From: Evernia prunastri
Taxonomy: Eukaryota > Ascomycota > Lecanoromycetes > Lecanorales > Parmeliaceae
DNA length: 50,122 bases
Assembly (NCBI GenBank): GCA_003184365.1
Contig: NKYR01000198.1
Location: 1-50,122, forward strand
Reading direction: 5' to 3'
Every line of letters begins with the position of its first letter. Position 1 is the stretch's first letter. The notes under the pieces are model-generated. The model was given only the letters and a program-made list of their open reading frames with translations, ran no database searches and was not told where the DNA came from. Shown piece after piece: positions 18,427 through 29,181 of the stretch. Position numbers and translations under genes: made by a program.

Positions 18427-20159
18427 ATGCGCGGCTTCACCAAGGCGGCAGCTTTGCTGTCATCCACCTGGGCTTCGGCTTTAGTCATCCCTCACTCGCC
18501 TTCCCTGAGCACGTCCACATCAGATGCCGTGATCAAATATCGTAAGGCAACCGCTCAAAAGCCCGAGGATTCTGATTGACTAAGCATGCTGATTTGACCC
18601 TAGATCCTCACGATGCTCTACTGGAGTTCACCGTCGAAACTGGCGAACCGGTTGATCCAGTATGATGTTCAATGCACCGAATTTCCAACGCATTTACCAA
18701 TATTATATAGATCACTACGTTCGAGGTCAAGGGCACGGAAAAGGCATGTGGAGAGAGTAATGTAAAGGTCAATGGCCAAGAGCTAGAATCCATATGGGAT
18801 GGGACGACGGCCCAAGGCCATGACTACCTCGACATCTACGGTGGAAGCGAAGCAAGATGGCATATCAGCTGTCTTTACGACGCTGTGCCAGTCGATGGAA
18901 GTAATTCCGTTGGCGAGGATGTCGTACATGTCCTCAGTATCCATTTCCTCAATCCGGTCCATCGTGGATTCACCATCTCCTACAAACAGATTGCCCAACC
19001 GGCGATCCTGCGCTTCTTTCCGAGATACCACCCAATTGATTTTGCTCTTGATCCTGTACTCGCCAGCCAATGGCGGAAGCCTTCCCTAGACTTCGATACG
19101 GACATTGTGGCAAACGCAGGACAAGATGACTCAGTCCTGTATGACATTCTAAGTCAAGGCCAAAAAAGCCTCGGGGATGAGCTATACGCCATTAAAAAAT
19201 CCTTGAGAATGGGGATAAAGAAGGTAGCTGGAATGTGGTGTCATAAAAGCAAGGCAAAGCCTAGCAAAGCGAAGGCCGCTTCGACAGGTCCAGCAATTGC
19301 CTCTGACAGGCTACTAAAACCACCTCCCCTATCCTACGAGGAATCGGTCTCCACAACCCCGGCCTCCGACTCAACAAGCACCTTACCCAACCTTTCTGCG
19401 GCGGAAACGAGGTCTCTATCAACGGGCCCCTTGCAGACATCGACGAGCCCCACGACAATAACCCTTCCCTCTCAAACCAGTATCAATATTCACGTACTGA
19501 AAACGTTTGGCTTGGGACTCATAGCCCTGTCATGCCTCGCTTGGCTCCTCCTACGTTGTCGAGACCCTCGTCGCCGCGTTGATTGCGCCTCTCGCAGAGA
19601 GGAAAGGAGAACCAAGCGAATGTATCGTAGGGCCGCACAGAAACAAGCTTTCGAAAATTGGGTACGGAGCATCCATCTCAAGTTCAGAGCTCTCCGTTTT
19701 AAGTACGGCATTGCGCCGCAGGCAGCAATCAGCTGGAATGAGAAACGGACACGCGTGATCACACAAGAGGCCGTTCTGGAAGATGTCATGGCGGACGATA
19801 TTCGGGCTCTCAGAAATGCTCACCGAGTCGTGAGTAGCATTACGGCTGCCGAAGAAGGGACGAATGATTTCGCGTATCAGGTCGAAGGCTCCGAACGGCG
19901 GAGGAGCGTTTCCACTCTCCCAGGGTATGAGAGCGAGGGCAGCCTACCACCCTCATATGACGATGCAGGTGATAGATTCGAGGGAATGACGGTTGTTCGC
20001 GGCTTTCAGTATAGTCCTGTCGACGCCGAGTTCACCTCCGACAGCAGTGTCATCTCGACCAGTCCACGAATTAGCCGAGACGGCACGAATAGCGAATTCG
20101 ACGAGAAATTTGAGCAAATATCCTTGGAAGCAAGCGGCCCGACTGATTCGGGTCCATGA
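18427..20159 (+). CDS. Fungal type I membrane protein with PPxY-bearing cytosolic tail
   Basis: Three exons: 18427-18541, 18604-18659 and 18711-20159, 539 residues. A signal peptide (MRGFTKAAALLSSTWASALV) is followed by an extracytoplasmic domain of about 180 residues with a Cys pair (ACGES, ISCLYD). A Ser/Thr-rich stalk leads to one transmembrane segment at about 322-343 (LGLIALSCLAWLLLRC) with a strongly basic stop-transfer stretch (RREERRTKRMYRRA). The cytosolic tail has a conserved-looking helical part (EAVLEDVMADDIRALRNAHR) and ends in acidic, Ser-rich sequence containing LPPSYDD, a PPxY-type motif of the kind bound by Rsp5 WW domains. I recall related uncharacterised proteins in other filamentous ascomycetes but know no function. 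Confidence 0.8.
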
Positions 20160-20595
20160 TCGGAGAGAAAACTGATGAACGGAGCCAATGGACACGATGC
20201 GGAAGTTTGGATGTTGACAGTTAATTGTACAGTATTTGGAGCTTTGGATGGGAGGATGGAAAGGAGGTGGCGTTCATTTGATGCTAACGTTCGCACATAT
20301 GGATCCTTCTTTTTGGTGTAACAAGTAGATGTAGTCCGATACATACCACTCGTCAATATTAATTCGATCTCCATGACTCAAGATCATTATCGTGTATTCT
20401 TTGTAGTGCTCAACATGAAAAGTTAAATGTTGGACTCGGGTATCCGAATCAAAGTGGATCAATCTTCGAGAGCGCGACAAAAACCATGACTACTCCACAC
20501 AAAGCAAAGCTTCGCACAAAGCTCGCTGTCTTCCATTCTTAAAGCGCCATGGACGACCTGCCAAGGTGTCTCTTATTTGACACTCTCGGAACGTC
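20160..20595. other. Intergenic spacer between co-directional genes
   Basis: 436 bp with no recognised gene or repeat. The Rrg7 promoter should lie here. Confidence 0.55.
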
Positions 20596-21378
20596 ATGTT
20601 AGTCCACCGCTCCATAATTCGCCGAAGTCTCCACAATGGTCCAAACTCGTACAGCACAAGCCGGACCGCGTTTCAGTTCCCTGGTTTCTCGCCATGTAGC
20701 CGTTGTTTCGCTACGTCTCGCAAAGACTTCCATGCCAAGGCTTCTTCAACGGTGCAAGTCGGCACGTCCTACGAGCATCTATGCGCCAGGACTCTCCCTC
20801 GCCTCGATTTCCAAGATCTGACCCGCACGGGCGGTCGTGGTGACAAGGGTATCGACCTCCTCGGCAGATGGCTGCCGTTGTTTCTACAGCGCACCAAGTC
20901 CCCGCCCCTAAAGGTGGTGGTGCAGTGCAGAGCTATGGCGCGAAAAGCTGGACCGGCGATGATCCGGGAACTCGAGGGCGCCCTTGCTGGTGCGCCTGGT
21001 GAATGGAGGGGGGCGGATACGATTGGAGTGCTATGTGCGAGAAGGCAAGTTACGGCTGGTGTAAGAGACGCTCTGAGGAGCTCGAAGAGGGGCGTTGTCT
21101 GGGTTATGGTTGAGGAGTCTGTCGGTGCCAGGAAGGAGGGCAAGAAGGGAACAAGCGAGGGGTTAGACGAAGGGGCTGAAGACAGCGAGGAGAGTGAGGG
21201 GACAAGTGAAGGACGAATCAGACAGGTTTTGTGGAATGATCGGGTACAGGAATTGGTAGGAGAGGTTACAGGAACTGGGGTGGTCCATGTCCCAGGAGAG
21301 GAAGGAGGGCGAATGGAGACGGAAGTACTCATGTCATACAACGGCGAATTGGCAACACTTAATCACTATGGCCAGTAG
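20596..21378 (+). CDS. rrg7: Rrg7-like mitochondrial protein with nuclease-type fold
   Basis: Intronless, 260 residues. The basic, Ser-rich N-terminus fits a mitochondrial presequence. YEHLCARTLPRLDF is followed by RTGGRGDKGIDLLGRW (about 77-92) and LKVVVQCRA (about 105-113), then a domain ending VWVMVEES and a C-terminal ILWNDRV-like motif (VLWNDRVQELV). The GxGDxGID...QCK arrangement is that of the DUF2034/Rrg7 family, related to Mrr-type PD-(D/E)xK nucleases. Yeast Rrg7 is needed for respiratory growth. In this protein the expected catalytic Lys of QCK is Arg. An acidic linker (about 183-205) is inserted. Convergent with the MFS gene. Confidence 0.8.
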   Translation: MLVHRSIIRRSLHNGPNSYSTSRTAFQFPGFSPCSRCFATSRKDFHAKASSTVQVGTSYEHLCARTLPRLDFQDLTRTGGRGDKGIDLLGRWLPLFLQRTKSPPLKVVVQCRAMARKAGPAMIRELEGALAGAPGEWRGADTIGVLCARRQVTAGVRDALRSSKRGVVWVMVEESVGARKEGKKGTSEGLDEGAEDSEESEGTSEGRIRQVLWNDRVQELVGEVTGTGVVHVPGEEGGRMETEVLMSYNGELATLNHYGQ

Positions 21379-21664
21379 AGATTGGAGGCCGACTTTCCAA
21401 CTACCTTGCATCTAGGGCACCTCGGCTGAATGGACAGGCGATATACTTGTTGGGATCCATCCAGCAACCGTACTATTGTCATCTTTTCTGAAAGCGCGCC
21501 TGAGAGACACGTCATCGTAGTCTGGCTGCGTCCCAGTCTGTGTTGGTATTGAGATGGCTTTTGAACTGCCTCGAAAGAGGCGTGAATATATCTCGCATTC
21601 GGCAGCTTTTATGTGTCTCTATAATATGACGACTCGATCTATCTTAGGGGACTCTATACACCTA
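21379..21664. other. Convergent intergenic spacer
   Basis: 286 bp between stops of Rrg7-like (plus) and the MFS gene (minus). No feature seen. Confidence 0.55.
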
Positions 21665-23823
21665 TCAAACCTCACGTGCTCTGTCCCCGTCTTTAAGCTT
21701 CTTCATCTTCGCAGCACGGGCGTGATGTATGCTTCCAAGGCTGAAGATTACGCCAACCAAGCTTGCCCCCATCGTTACAAAATACGCGTTGCGGTAGCAG
21801 TACAAACCATCTTTGCAATCTCGCTGTCCGTCAGGTAGGATAATCGAATGCCGGTCATAGATATGGCCGTAGATCAGGTTGAAGATGTTGCCGAATACAA
21901 TAGGCGCAAGCGTCATGCTGCCCCAGTTCTGACTTAGGCCATTTACACCGAACGTCTCAGCAACGAGGGCTGGATAGACGCCGAAGAGGAAGCCATAGGC
22001 TAAGCCGGTCAAACCAGACAAGAAACCAAGTGAATGCGGATTATCTATTTGGCTGCCGCAAACTTGGGCAAAAAGAAAGATTATGCTGGATATGAAGAGA
22101 CACCAAAAACGGCTCATCCCCAGCTTCCTATGCAAATTCCTGAGTTAGTGTTGCTTCTCTTTGGGTAAAAAGCTAAGAAACGAGATAAGTTTAGAGAACA
22201 CAAAGATCTCTTCCCTGCCGAGTATGGCGAATGACCCAAGTGATAAGACATAGTCAGAGAGTAATGGAGCTTTCTGCTTGCGAAACATGGCGTGTGACCC
22301 GGGAATTTCACAAAACAAGCAAAATTCAAACAAGAAGGATTTACCCCGAAATGTACGTACCTAACGATAAGATCTGAGCCAATGCCTGGGCAAAATCGAT
22401 TAGCGTACAGTTTCAGGGGGGTGCAGCGTTGACATACCGCTTATGAGCCGTCCACCAAAGCTCATGAAGGATAGGATCTCGACATGCATTAACTGTCGTT
22501 CTTGTATGAACTCTGAGGAGGCACTGTCATCGTAATGGTGCCATATCGCTCGAGCCTGTAAAACATGTCAGGAAGGCTAGAGAAACAAAAAGAATATAGG
22601 AAAAATTACATCGCTTCCAATGTTATTGATCGTCATGAGGCCTATCCCTGTGAGGAGGCCTAGTAATAACCATAGTAGGTAGAAACTCTGGTGTGAAAGC
22701 AATGCTAAACCTCGTATATCTACGTCGTGTGAGTCGTGATCTTTAGCATTTTTGGCGCCGTCTTCTTCATAAGGGATATCGCCCGGACACGATCCAGAAG
22801 ACTTGGACAACAAGGAAGAAGTCTCTTCTGTGCCTTGGCTAGGGGCTTCATGTTGATTGAAATATGAAGGATCCTTCGGTACACCTTCATGGAACGAATG
22901 ATGTTGCGTACCTGGTTCATGAGACAGAGCACGGACGCTGTGTCTGCTGTCTTCAGATTTAGTACGTTGAAGTAAGGTCGAGGCGTCCGAGCCGCTTCGT
23001 TCGGGTGAGCTGGGGAGAGCATCATAAGATTGTGGAACTGGCACAATGCGAAGGAGAAAGCTTCCGACGAAAGGGATCGTGAATGTAGCGATGGCTAGCA
23101 AGAGGAGCAGACTGAGAGTATTGTCCGGAAAGGCTAAGGAGGATACCGAAGCGAAGAAGAAGGCGCTGAGGCCGAAGGCTGACAAGGGAAAGGCGGTCGC
23201 AGTACCGCGATGATCAGGCCAATTCAATGCGGCTGAAAATGTAAGATACTGGCCACCAAATGGACATAACGAACTTTACATGTCTTGACAGCGCCTGCGA
23301 AAGAAGCGCAACCCCCAACGCCGGTCAGAAAAGCGAAGAAACATAGCCACGGCATCGATATCGAACCAGGACCTCCATCATATGCTGTGGCGATGTCAGA
23401 AACCAGACTCTTGTGTCACATAGGGCTCCATGCCTCTGTACAATGAGAAGTAGCCCACTCCCAATAAGACGGCACCCAAGAGAGCGCCTGGCCTAGGACC
23501 TCTAGTATCAACCAGTAGGCCTATTGGGACGCCGGCCGTGTACATGCCCAAGTTGCCGGATGTGCCCTGCCATACATGAGATGGAGGTCTGATGCATTTT
23601 CAAAGACAATAGCCCACAATCAAATTACTCTGGGTTGAGGAGAGCTTCATCTTTTCTGCAAATGCTGGTGCCCATGCGGAGTATGCATACTGTATATGCG
23701 GTCAGCGTGTGATACCGAGACAGAAGTCGCTGGAATATCCACATTGGTTCCGCATGCCAGTGATATGACAGTGGCTGCAATGACAGATACAACTCTCGCT
23801 GTCCTCAACCTGTTTCCCGACAT
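21665..23823 (-). CDS. MFS transporter, nodulin-like type (YMR155W-like)
   Basis: Minus strand, eight exons: 23743-23823, 23618-23689, 23434-23566, 23280-23384, 22610-23232, 22438-22555, 22361-22385 and 21665-22139; 543 residues. All phases close. The start MSGNRLRTARVVSV leads into repeated hydrophobic segments. ALNWPDHRGTATAFPLSAFG marks the nodulin-like MFS group, a long Ser-rich cytosolic loop follows (about 200-300), then LSFMSFGGRLISGIGSDLIV, RKLGMSRFWCLF and LTGLAYGFLFGVYPALVAE. Substrate unknown. The third intron needs a GC donor (GCATGG...CACAG) to keep the family sequence YRAYDGGPGS. The last intron is 221 nt, far longer than its neighbours. Divergent from Tms1. Confidence 0.85.
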
Positions 23824-24258
23824 TGTGGTAATGGTTTGGCAGGCCGGAGGTCTTTGAGATAAGATGATTGCTCGTCACCGTGTCTTCATGGTGACGAAGC
23901 GAGCAATTGCATATGAGTATCCATATCTATACTTGAGCCTGAGTCAGTGAATGTGAAGAGAGAAAATGGGCATCAAAAGGGAGCTTGGTCGACCAAAAGC
24001 TGCCAATTTACCAGTTCCTGTATCAGGGTTTACCTACTCTAAAGAAAGTAAAGGTACTCCGTAGTTCTTAGGTCCCTTGGGTGGGGCTACTAGATAGGGC
24101 TGAGGCACCTAAGCCCTACCTTATCGCCCCTGCCGCCCCGACTTTACTCCATAAGGTACTTTAGCGGTTACTAGAAGTGAGTGCATCTGCATCATACCGA
24201 CCGCTGCCTACTTGCATTTGAAAATATCAAGAAAAGAAGAAAATTCTTGTTGGACACC
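23824..24258. promoter_or_regulatory. Divergent promoter region, MFS / Tms1, with palindrome
   Basis: 435 bp between divergent starts. It contains a near-perfect 24-nt palindrome at 24095-24118, arms TAGGGCT and AGCCCTA with AGG/CCT inside, and the 9-mer TACTCCGTA at 24055-24063. The region 24070-24150 is unusually GC-rich. A regulator cannot be named. Confidence 0.45.
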
Positions 24259-25902
24259 ATGGGCGCTTTACTCTCCCTTCCATTTTTGGCTGTCCCAAGT
24301 CTGGGAACTGTGAGTTGACCCTGCTCCTGTTGCTCTCGAGGGCGTTGCCTCATCATTCTTACTTACTTATTGACCTACGTGTAGCTGATGACCTTTGGTG
24401 CCTCATGTTGCGGAGCAGCCACTTGCTCTGCAGTATGCAGATCCTGTGGGAACTTCCAGAGCAGGTAATTTACTTTGCATCGTTTGCGAGGATGTACTCC
24501 GTATTAGTAGATAGATAGCTAATAAGGCACAAGCATGGCCACTCGCATCGCCTACGCAGTCATCCTCTTACTAAATTCCATCATCTCTTGGCTCATGCTC
24601 ACTCCGTGGGCCCTCAAAAAGCTCGAACACCTGACTTTGGATTACATGGCGATAACTTGCCAAGGAAAGCAGTGCTATGGTTTCGTCGCTGTTCAGCGGG
24701 TCAACTTTGCCCTCGGTCTATTCCATTTCGCTCTTGCAATCCTACTGCTTGGCGTCAAGTCTTCTAGAGATGGACGAGCTGCTTTACAGAATGGTTACTG
24801 GGGGCCTAAGATCATAATCTGGCTGGCTTTCGTCGTCATGACCTTCTTCATTCCCGAGGCTTTCTTTCAGGTCTGGGGCAAATACTTCGCCCTGGCCGGA
24901 GCCATGATGTTTGTGCTCCTGGGACTCATCCTTCTGGTCGATCTTGCGCACACTTGGGCTGAGTTCTGTTTGGAGAAGATCGAGAACTATGATTCTAAGG
25001 CATGGAGGGGGGTCCTCATTGGATCGACGCTGGGCATGTATACCATGTCGTTCGCCATGACCATCGTAATGTACATTTTCTTCGCGAACAGTGGCTGCGC
25101 AATGAATCAAGCTGCAATCACTGTACTCCTATCTGCGCTTTCACAAACCATGCTGCCGCTAACCAGCCTCTAGGTGAATCTTATCGTCCTGCTCATAATC
25201 TCCGCCATATCAGTCCACCCCGTGATCCAAGAATACAATCCCCAAGCTGGTCTAGCACAATCTGCTATGGTTGCGGTCTATTGCACCTATCTTACCATGT
25301 CTGCGGTATCCATGGAGCCCGACGACCACCACTGCAACCCTCTCATTCGTGCTAGCGGCACTCGGACAGCCTCAATCGTCATCGGTGCTATTGTCACCAT
25401 GCTTACGATTGCCTACACCACCACCCGCGCTGCCACCCAGGGATTCGCTCTAGGCAGCCAGACCAGCCACTCATATAGCAAGCTTGGTTCGGATGATGCC
25501 CCAGAGCATGGTCTCGTTGACACTCAACCCTCTGCATCTCGCCGTGAAATGCGCGCGGAAGCCCTCCGTGCTGCAGTAGAAGCTGGCAGTCTACCTGCCA
25601 ATGCCCTTGACGACGACGATGAAGATGAGGAGTCTAATGACGGCCACGGCGGTAAGGACGATGAGAGAGGCGGCACACAATACAACTACTCCCTTTTCCA
25701 CGTCATCTTCCTGTTGGCGACCTGCTGGGTTGCTACCTTGCTTACTCAAAATATCGATTTTGAGAACGCTGGTGATTTTGCAGCTGTTGGGAGGACATAT
25801 TGGGCTAGCTGGGTGAAGATTGTGAGCGCCTGGGTGGCGTATGGTATTTACACATGGAGTCTGGTGGCGCCGGTAACGATGCCGGACCGCTTTGGCTATT
25901 AA
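24259..25902 (+). CDS. tms1: Tms1/Serinc-family membrane protein
   Basis: Four exons: 24259-24309, 24385-24464, 24534-25122 and 25174-25902, 482 residues. The start MGALLSLPFLAVPSLGT and a Cys-rich stretch (ASCCGAATCSAVC) are typical, followed by about ten hydrophobic segments. Family hallmarks are visible: RVNFALGLFHFALA, FFIPEAFFQVWG, VLLGLILLVDLAHTW, HPVIQEYNPQAGL and near the C-terminus YWASWVKIVSAWVAYGIYTW. Serinc proteins are eukaryotic membrane proteins tied to serine/phospholipid handling; yeast Tms1 is vacuolar. The acidic loop (DDDDEDEES) before the last two segments is also usual. The chosen start needs two upstream exons beyond the long open frame. Confidence 0.93.
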
Positions 25903-26550
25903 TAATGAGGGGAGCACGGGAGCTTTGCTCCAGAGATGTGCATAGTTGACGGTATCGTTGCTCAAGGTATTGATTACTAAGCGTCAACATCGCATGATGT
26001 CTCAGGGTCCATGGTCGGTACTGGGTATTATGTACATAGCATAGGTAGTTAGTATAAAGGATTCGAAGACGCTCTCATCAATCTATGTCATTTTCTCGAA
26101 ATACGAACTTGCGTCAACCAGGTGCAGGCACCGCATATGGAATGTGAAGCTTAAACAAAGGCCTCCTCAGGTGTTTGTTTGCATCGACGTTCATATCTGT
26201 TGCTCAAAATCGCAGGCCTTTGGCTCTAGCATACATTGCCACACCCGTTCAAAAGCACCATCGTACGAGTAAGTACACAGGAGCACCTAATGGAAGGGTA
26301 TTAAAATCTGCAGTCTTGACCAAAGACTTTTATCGATTCCGTACAAAACAAACCGAATGAAAATCGTGATAATGATACAAGTGTCCGTAGACATGGAACT
26401 GAAGAAACGCGGAGGTCGAAGATTAACTTTAAGGTGTACCGCAGTTCACATGTATCGCTGGGCTGTGAGATTCCAATAACGCAGGAGGCGTTCATCGTCT
26501 AACATCATCAAAGGCAGATCCGTCGAAAGTGGTGATAGGCAAGAAGGAGG
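25903..26550. other. Convergent intergenic spacer
   Basis: 648 bp between the stops of Tms1 and the GATA factor. No further gene supported. Confidence 0.55.
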
Positions 26551-28383
26551 CTATGTGTGCAACCCGTTTGTGAAGGCTTGAGGTGGCTCAGGGTATTCCG
26601 AGGATTTTGAGGTGCGATTCCTCTTCGCAGGTGGCTGCTCGCCTCGTAACTCCGCAACTTCACGTTCCAGCTCGTCAACTTGGCGCTTCAGATCCTCTTC
26701 CCGGCGCAGTGCCTGATCCAAGGTTTGACGCAGCTGGCTCTCCGAATCTTTAGGTACCGTCTCTGCTTGTGGGGCGCCACCCTGTTCATACTGGTTGACC
26801 GTGCCTTTGTATAGGTCGTTTATGACCTCCAACTCGCTCACGCGTGTCTTAAGAAAGGTGTTCGCTTGTAGTAGGCCTTCATAGGTTTGTGGTGGTTCTA
26901 CATTACGGTCATTGAAAGATGACGTAGAGCCCGGCGAGGGGTGACGCAGTTGAAATGCAGGTATTGCTGGAGATTGGAATGCATGCTCCAATGACGAAAC
27001 GCCGTCGAAGATATGTTGAGGAGCGATGTTGGAAGGATGGGCGGGGGTTTCGTTGCGCGAGACTGGAGAAATCGAGCGATCAGATCCAGAATTGAGGGAT
27101 ACTCGCTGATTGTTGGCATAAGCTGGAGGAGGAGTACCCTCAGATTGAGATGCGGGTAAGGCGTTACTGTCAAACAGCGACTTTTATAACACTTTATTAG
27201 TAGACTCGTTGGGATTTTGGAGATATGCTGACCTTTCGCTTCTGTCCTTGACCTGCCGTCTTCACACGATTGCGACTCTTGATCACGTCCGTTTTGAGGG
27301 ATATAGGTCGAGGTGTGCCATGAAGCTTGAGGAAGAGGCCACATGCGTTGCAAAGGACGGATCCTACCTCGTCGCGTCGCCAGAGCGGTGTGGTGGATGT
27401 AGTACAATTTTGACATACGGGCTGAAGATGTCCAGGCTCGCGGTCAGTAAGGGTTGCCATATTGTCAGTACGTTGACTGGAAGGGTGAGGAAAATAGAGC
27501 GAGGTCCGCCGGCAGCGATAAGATAAGCACCTTAGCGCGCGTCTTCAGGGTCTCGCAACAGAAATAAACGGAAAGTACGAGTCTATATAACCAGCAATCC
27601 AAAAATTGGTGGTGCAAAACTCATACCCTTTGCTCTGTGTCCATGCCACATATCCGTAACTATATGTCGGCGCTTTTCGCGCTCATTCTCGTCTTCGTGA
27701 GGGGAATTATCCTAGACAAAAGAGTTTGAGGTACTCACGGGAACGTTGCCTTGACCAGTGGTCGCAGCAGGTAACGATGTAGCATAGCTCATGGTCTGGG
27801 AGACATCATTGTACGGCCTATTGACATCAAGCGGTCAGCCATGGCCTTGTCCAGTACACCAGTTTCTCTGTATCACTCAGCGCACATCACTAAGCCCCGC
27901 CTTCGACTGGCGTGAACCCAGAGGTCACAGCCAATGAAGGAAGCCTAATGCAGATGCATTGCACGAGAAGGATCTTACCGTAGATGTGGCGACGGAACAG
28001 AGGCAACTGAAGCCAGGGTGGCTAGAGCTGGAAGTTCAAGATTGAGGTTGGCTTGACTGAAAGGTTGTGTTGTCGAGGCCGTGGACCTCTGGGACAATTG
28101 ATGATCGAGGACGGGGGCTGATGAGGGCGCACGAATGCCTGCCAGAGGAGCCGTTTGGCGGACCAGCAGATCCGGAATGTGAATTGTAGATGGCGATCGA
28201 AGTGTAGGATCGAAGGGGGGGGTTTTGTAGAGCAGGGGCGCTAATACCGAAGCCGTGATTGCGGTTTTGGGGGTGGTGGTAGAAGGGAGGGGGGGGGTTC
28301 GAAGGTTTGATAGCGAAGAGTGTGTTGAGTGTTTGTGGTGGTTTTCCAGGGACGCGGTAGTTGATTAAGGAGCGAGGAGACAA
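26551..28383 (-). CDS. areB: AreB-type GATA transcription factor (5' end not fixed)
   Basis: Minus strand; coding parts 27979-~28383, 27739-27817, 27233-27421 and 26551-27180, introns 161, 317 and 52 nt. The zinc finger is C-X2-C-X17-C-X2-C (CQNCTTST...CNAC), followed by GLFLKLHGTPRPISLKTDVIKSRNR, the signature of the AreB/Asd4/Gzf3 branch. N-terminal parts read PPFDPTLRSPSTIHIPDLLV and LATLASVASVPSPHLR. The C-terminus has a leucine-zipper-like coiled coil (LRQTLDQALRREEDLKRQVDELE), typical of AreB, a negative partner in nitrogen regulation. The first frame stays open upstream to about 28465 with no ATG, so the true start is probably on an unplaced exon. The 317-nt intron contains an in-frame ATG (see GATAAG entry). 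Confidence 0.85.
27422..27738 (-). promoter_or_regulatory. Long intron of the GATA gene with internal ATG and twin GATAAG
   Basis: On the coding strand an ATG at 27460 is in frame with the zinc-finger exon and reads MATLTDREPGHLQ into PVCQNC without a stop. On the plus strand GATAAGATAAG (27517-27527) gives two overlapping GATA-factor sites about 57 nt upstream of that ATG. This layout would suit an internal, self-regulated promoter for a shorter isoform. That part is inference. Confidence 0.55.
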
Positions 28384-28454
28384 TTGATTATATTCGCTTA
28401 TACAAACGAATGCGCTGGCATTAGGTTGTCGTAAAGCGAGATATAGGTAGAAGT

Positions 28455-28520
28455 ACAGCGATCATAATAATAATAATAATGACAATATAAATAATAAAAA
28501 TAATAAAAATAGGCAATGAT
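28455..28520. repeat. A/T microsatellite, (ATA)n-like
   Basis: Short runs of AATAAT/ATAAAA units in the presumed 5' leader region of the GATA gene. Confidence 0.7.
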
Positions 28521-29181
28521 AGAAAAGAGGGAATGGGCTTTACTTGGTGAAGGTTGGGTGTGGGCATTTGGGGTTTGAAAGGAAGATATATCCAAGGACC
28601 ATACCTTAGGGGGGGCAGATTCGGCCTAAATGAAAGGTCGAAGGTAAGGGTTAAATGAATAATATTAATGAGGCGATCCGTTTCCCCCCCTGCGGACTTG
28701 TTAGAGCAGCTAGCTACCTTGAGCATTAGCCTTAGCCCGCTAAGAGTAATACCGAGTAAATATTGCTAGATGATGCTAAATAATGCCAAGGGACTATTTT
28801 AGGCTCTTGTCATTTTACTTGAATCCTTCCTCACTTTCATCCCCTCCAAATAACTACTTCCTACGCAACGTGGAACATGATATAATCGACTTGCTCTTTA
28901 AATAACGATAGTCATAATCATAATCATAATCACAATTATATAATGTAAGGATGCTGCCATCATCTCCTTTTCGCTTGACAGGTTTCAAAGGTCAAGCAAG
29001 CAAGCAAGCAAGCCAATTAATGGATTGACGTTTGGCATTATTCATTTATTAGCACCTGCCTGTCCCAAAACCTATCTAATTTCTAACTCATCAACCAAAA
29101 TCACAGGCTGGCTCGTAGACCCGTTTCATTGTACTCCAGCACACCCGTTCAAATCCTGTCATAAGCCGAAATTGGCGTGAC
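28521..29181. promoter_or_regulatory. Divergent region, GATA factor / Pms1
   Basis: About 660 bp. Contains (AGCA)n near 28997-29014 and (ATAATC)n near 28911-28935. The unplaced 5' exon of the GATA gene is likely to be in its left part. Confidence 0.4.

Noticed and set aside
29140..29165. B-box-like GTTCAAATCC upstream of pms1
   Set aside because: No acceptor stem, D-arm or A-box around it; part of the pms1 5' region.
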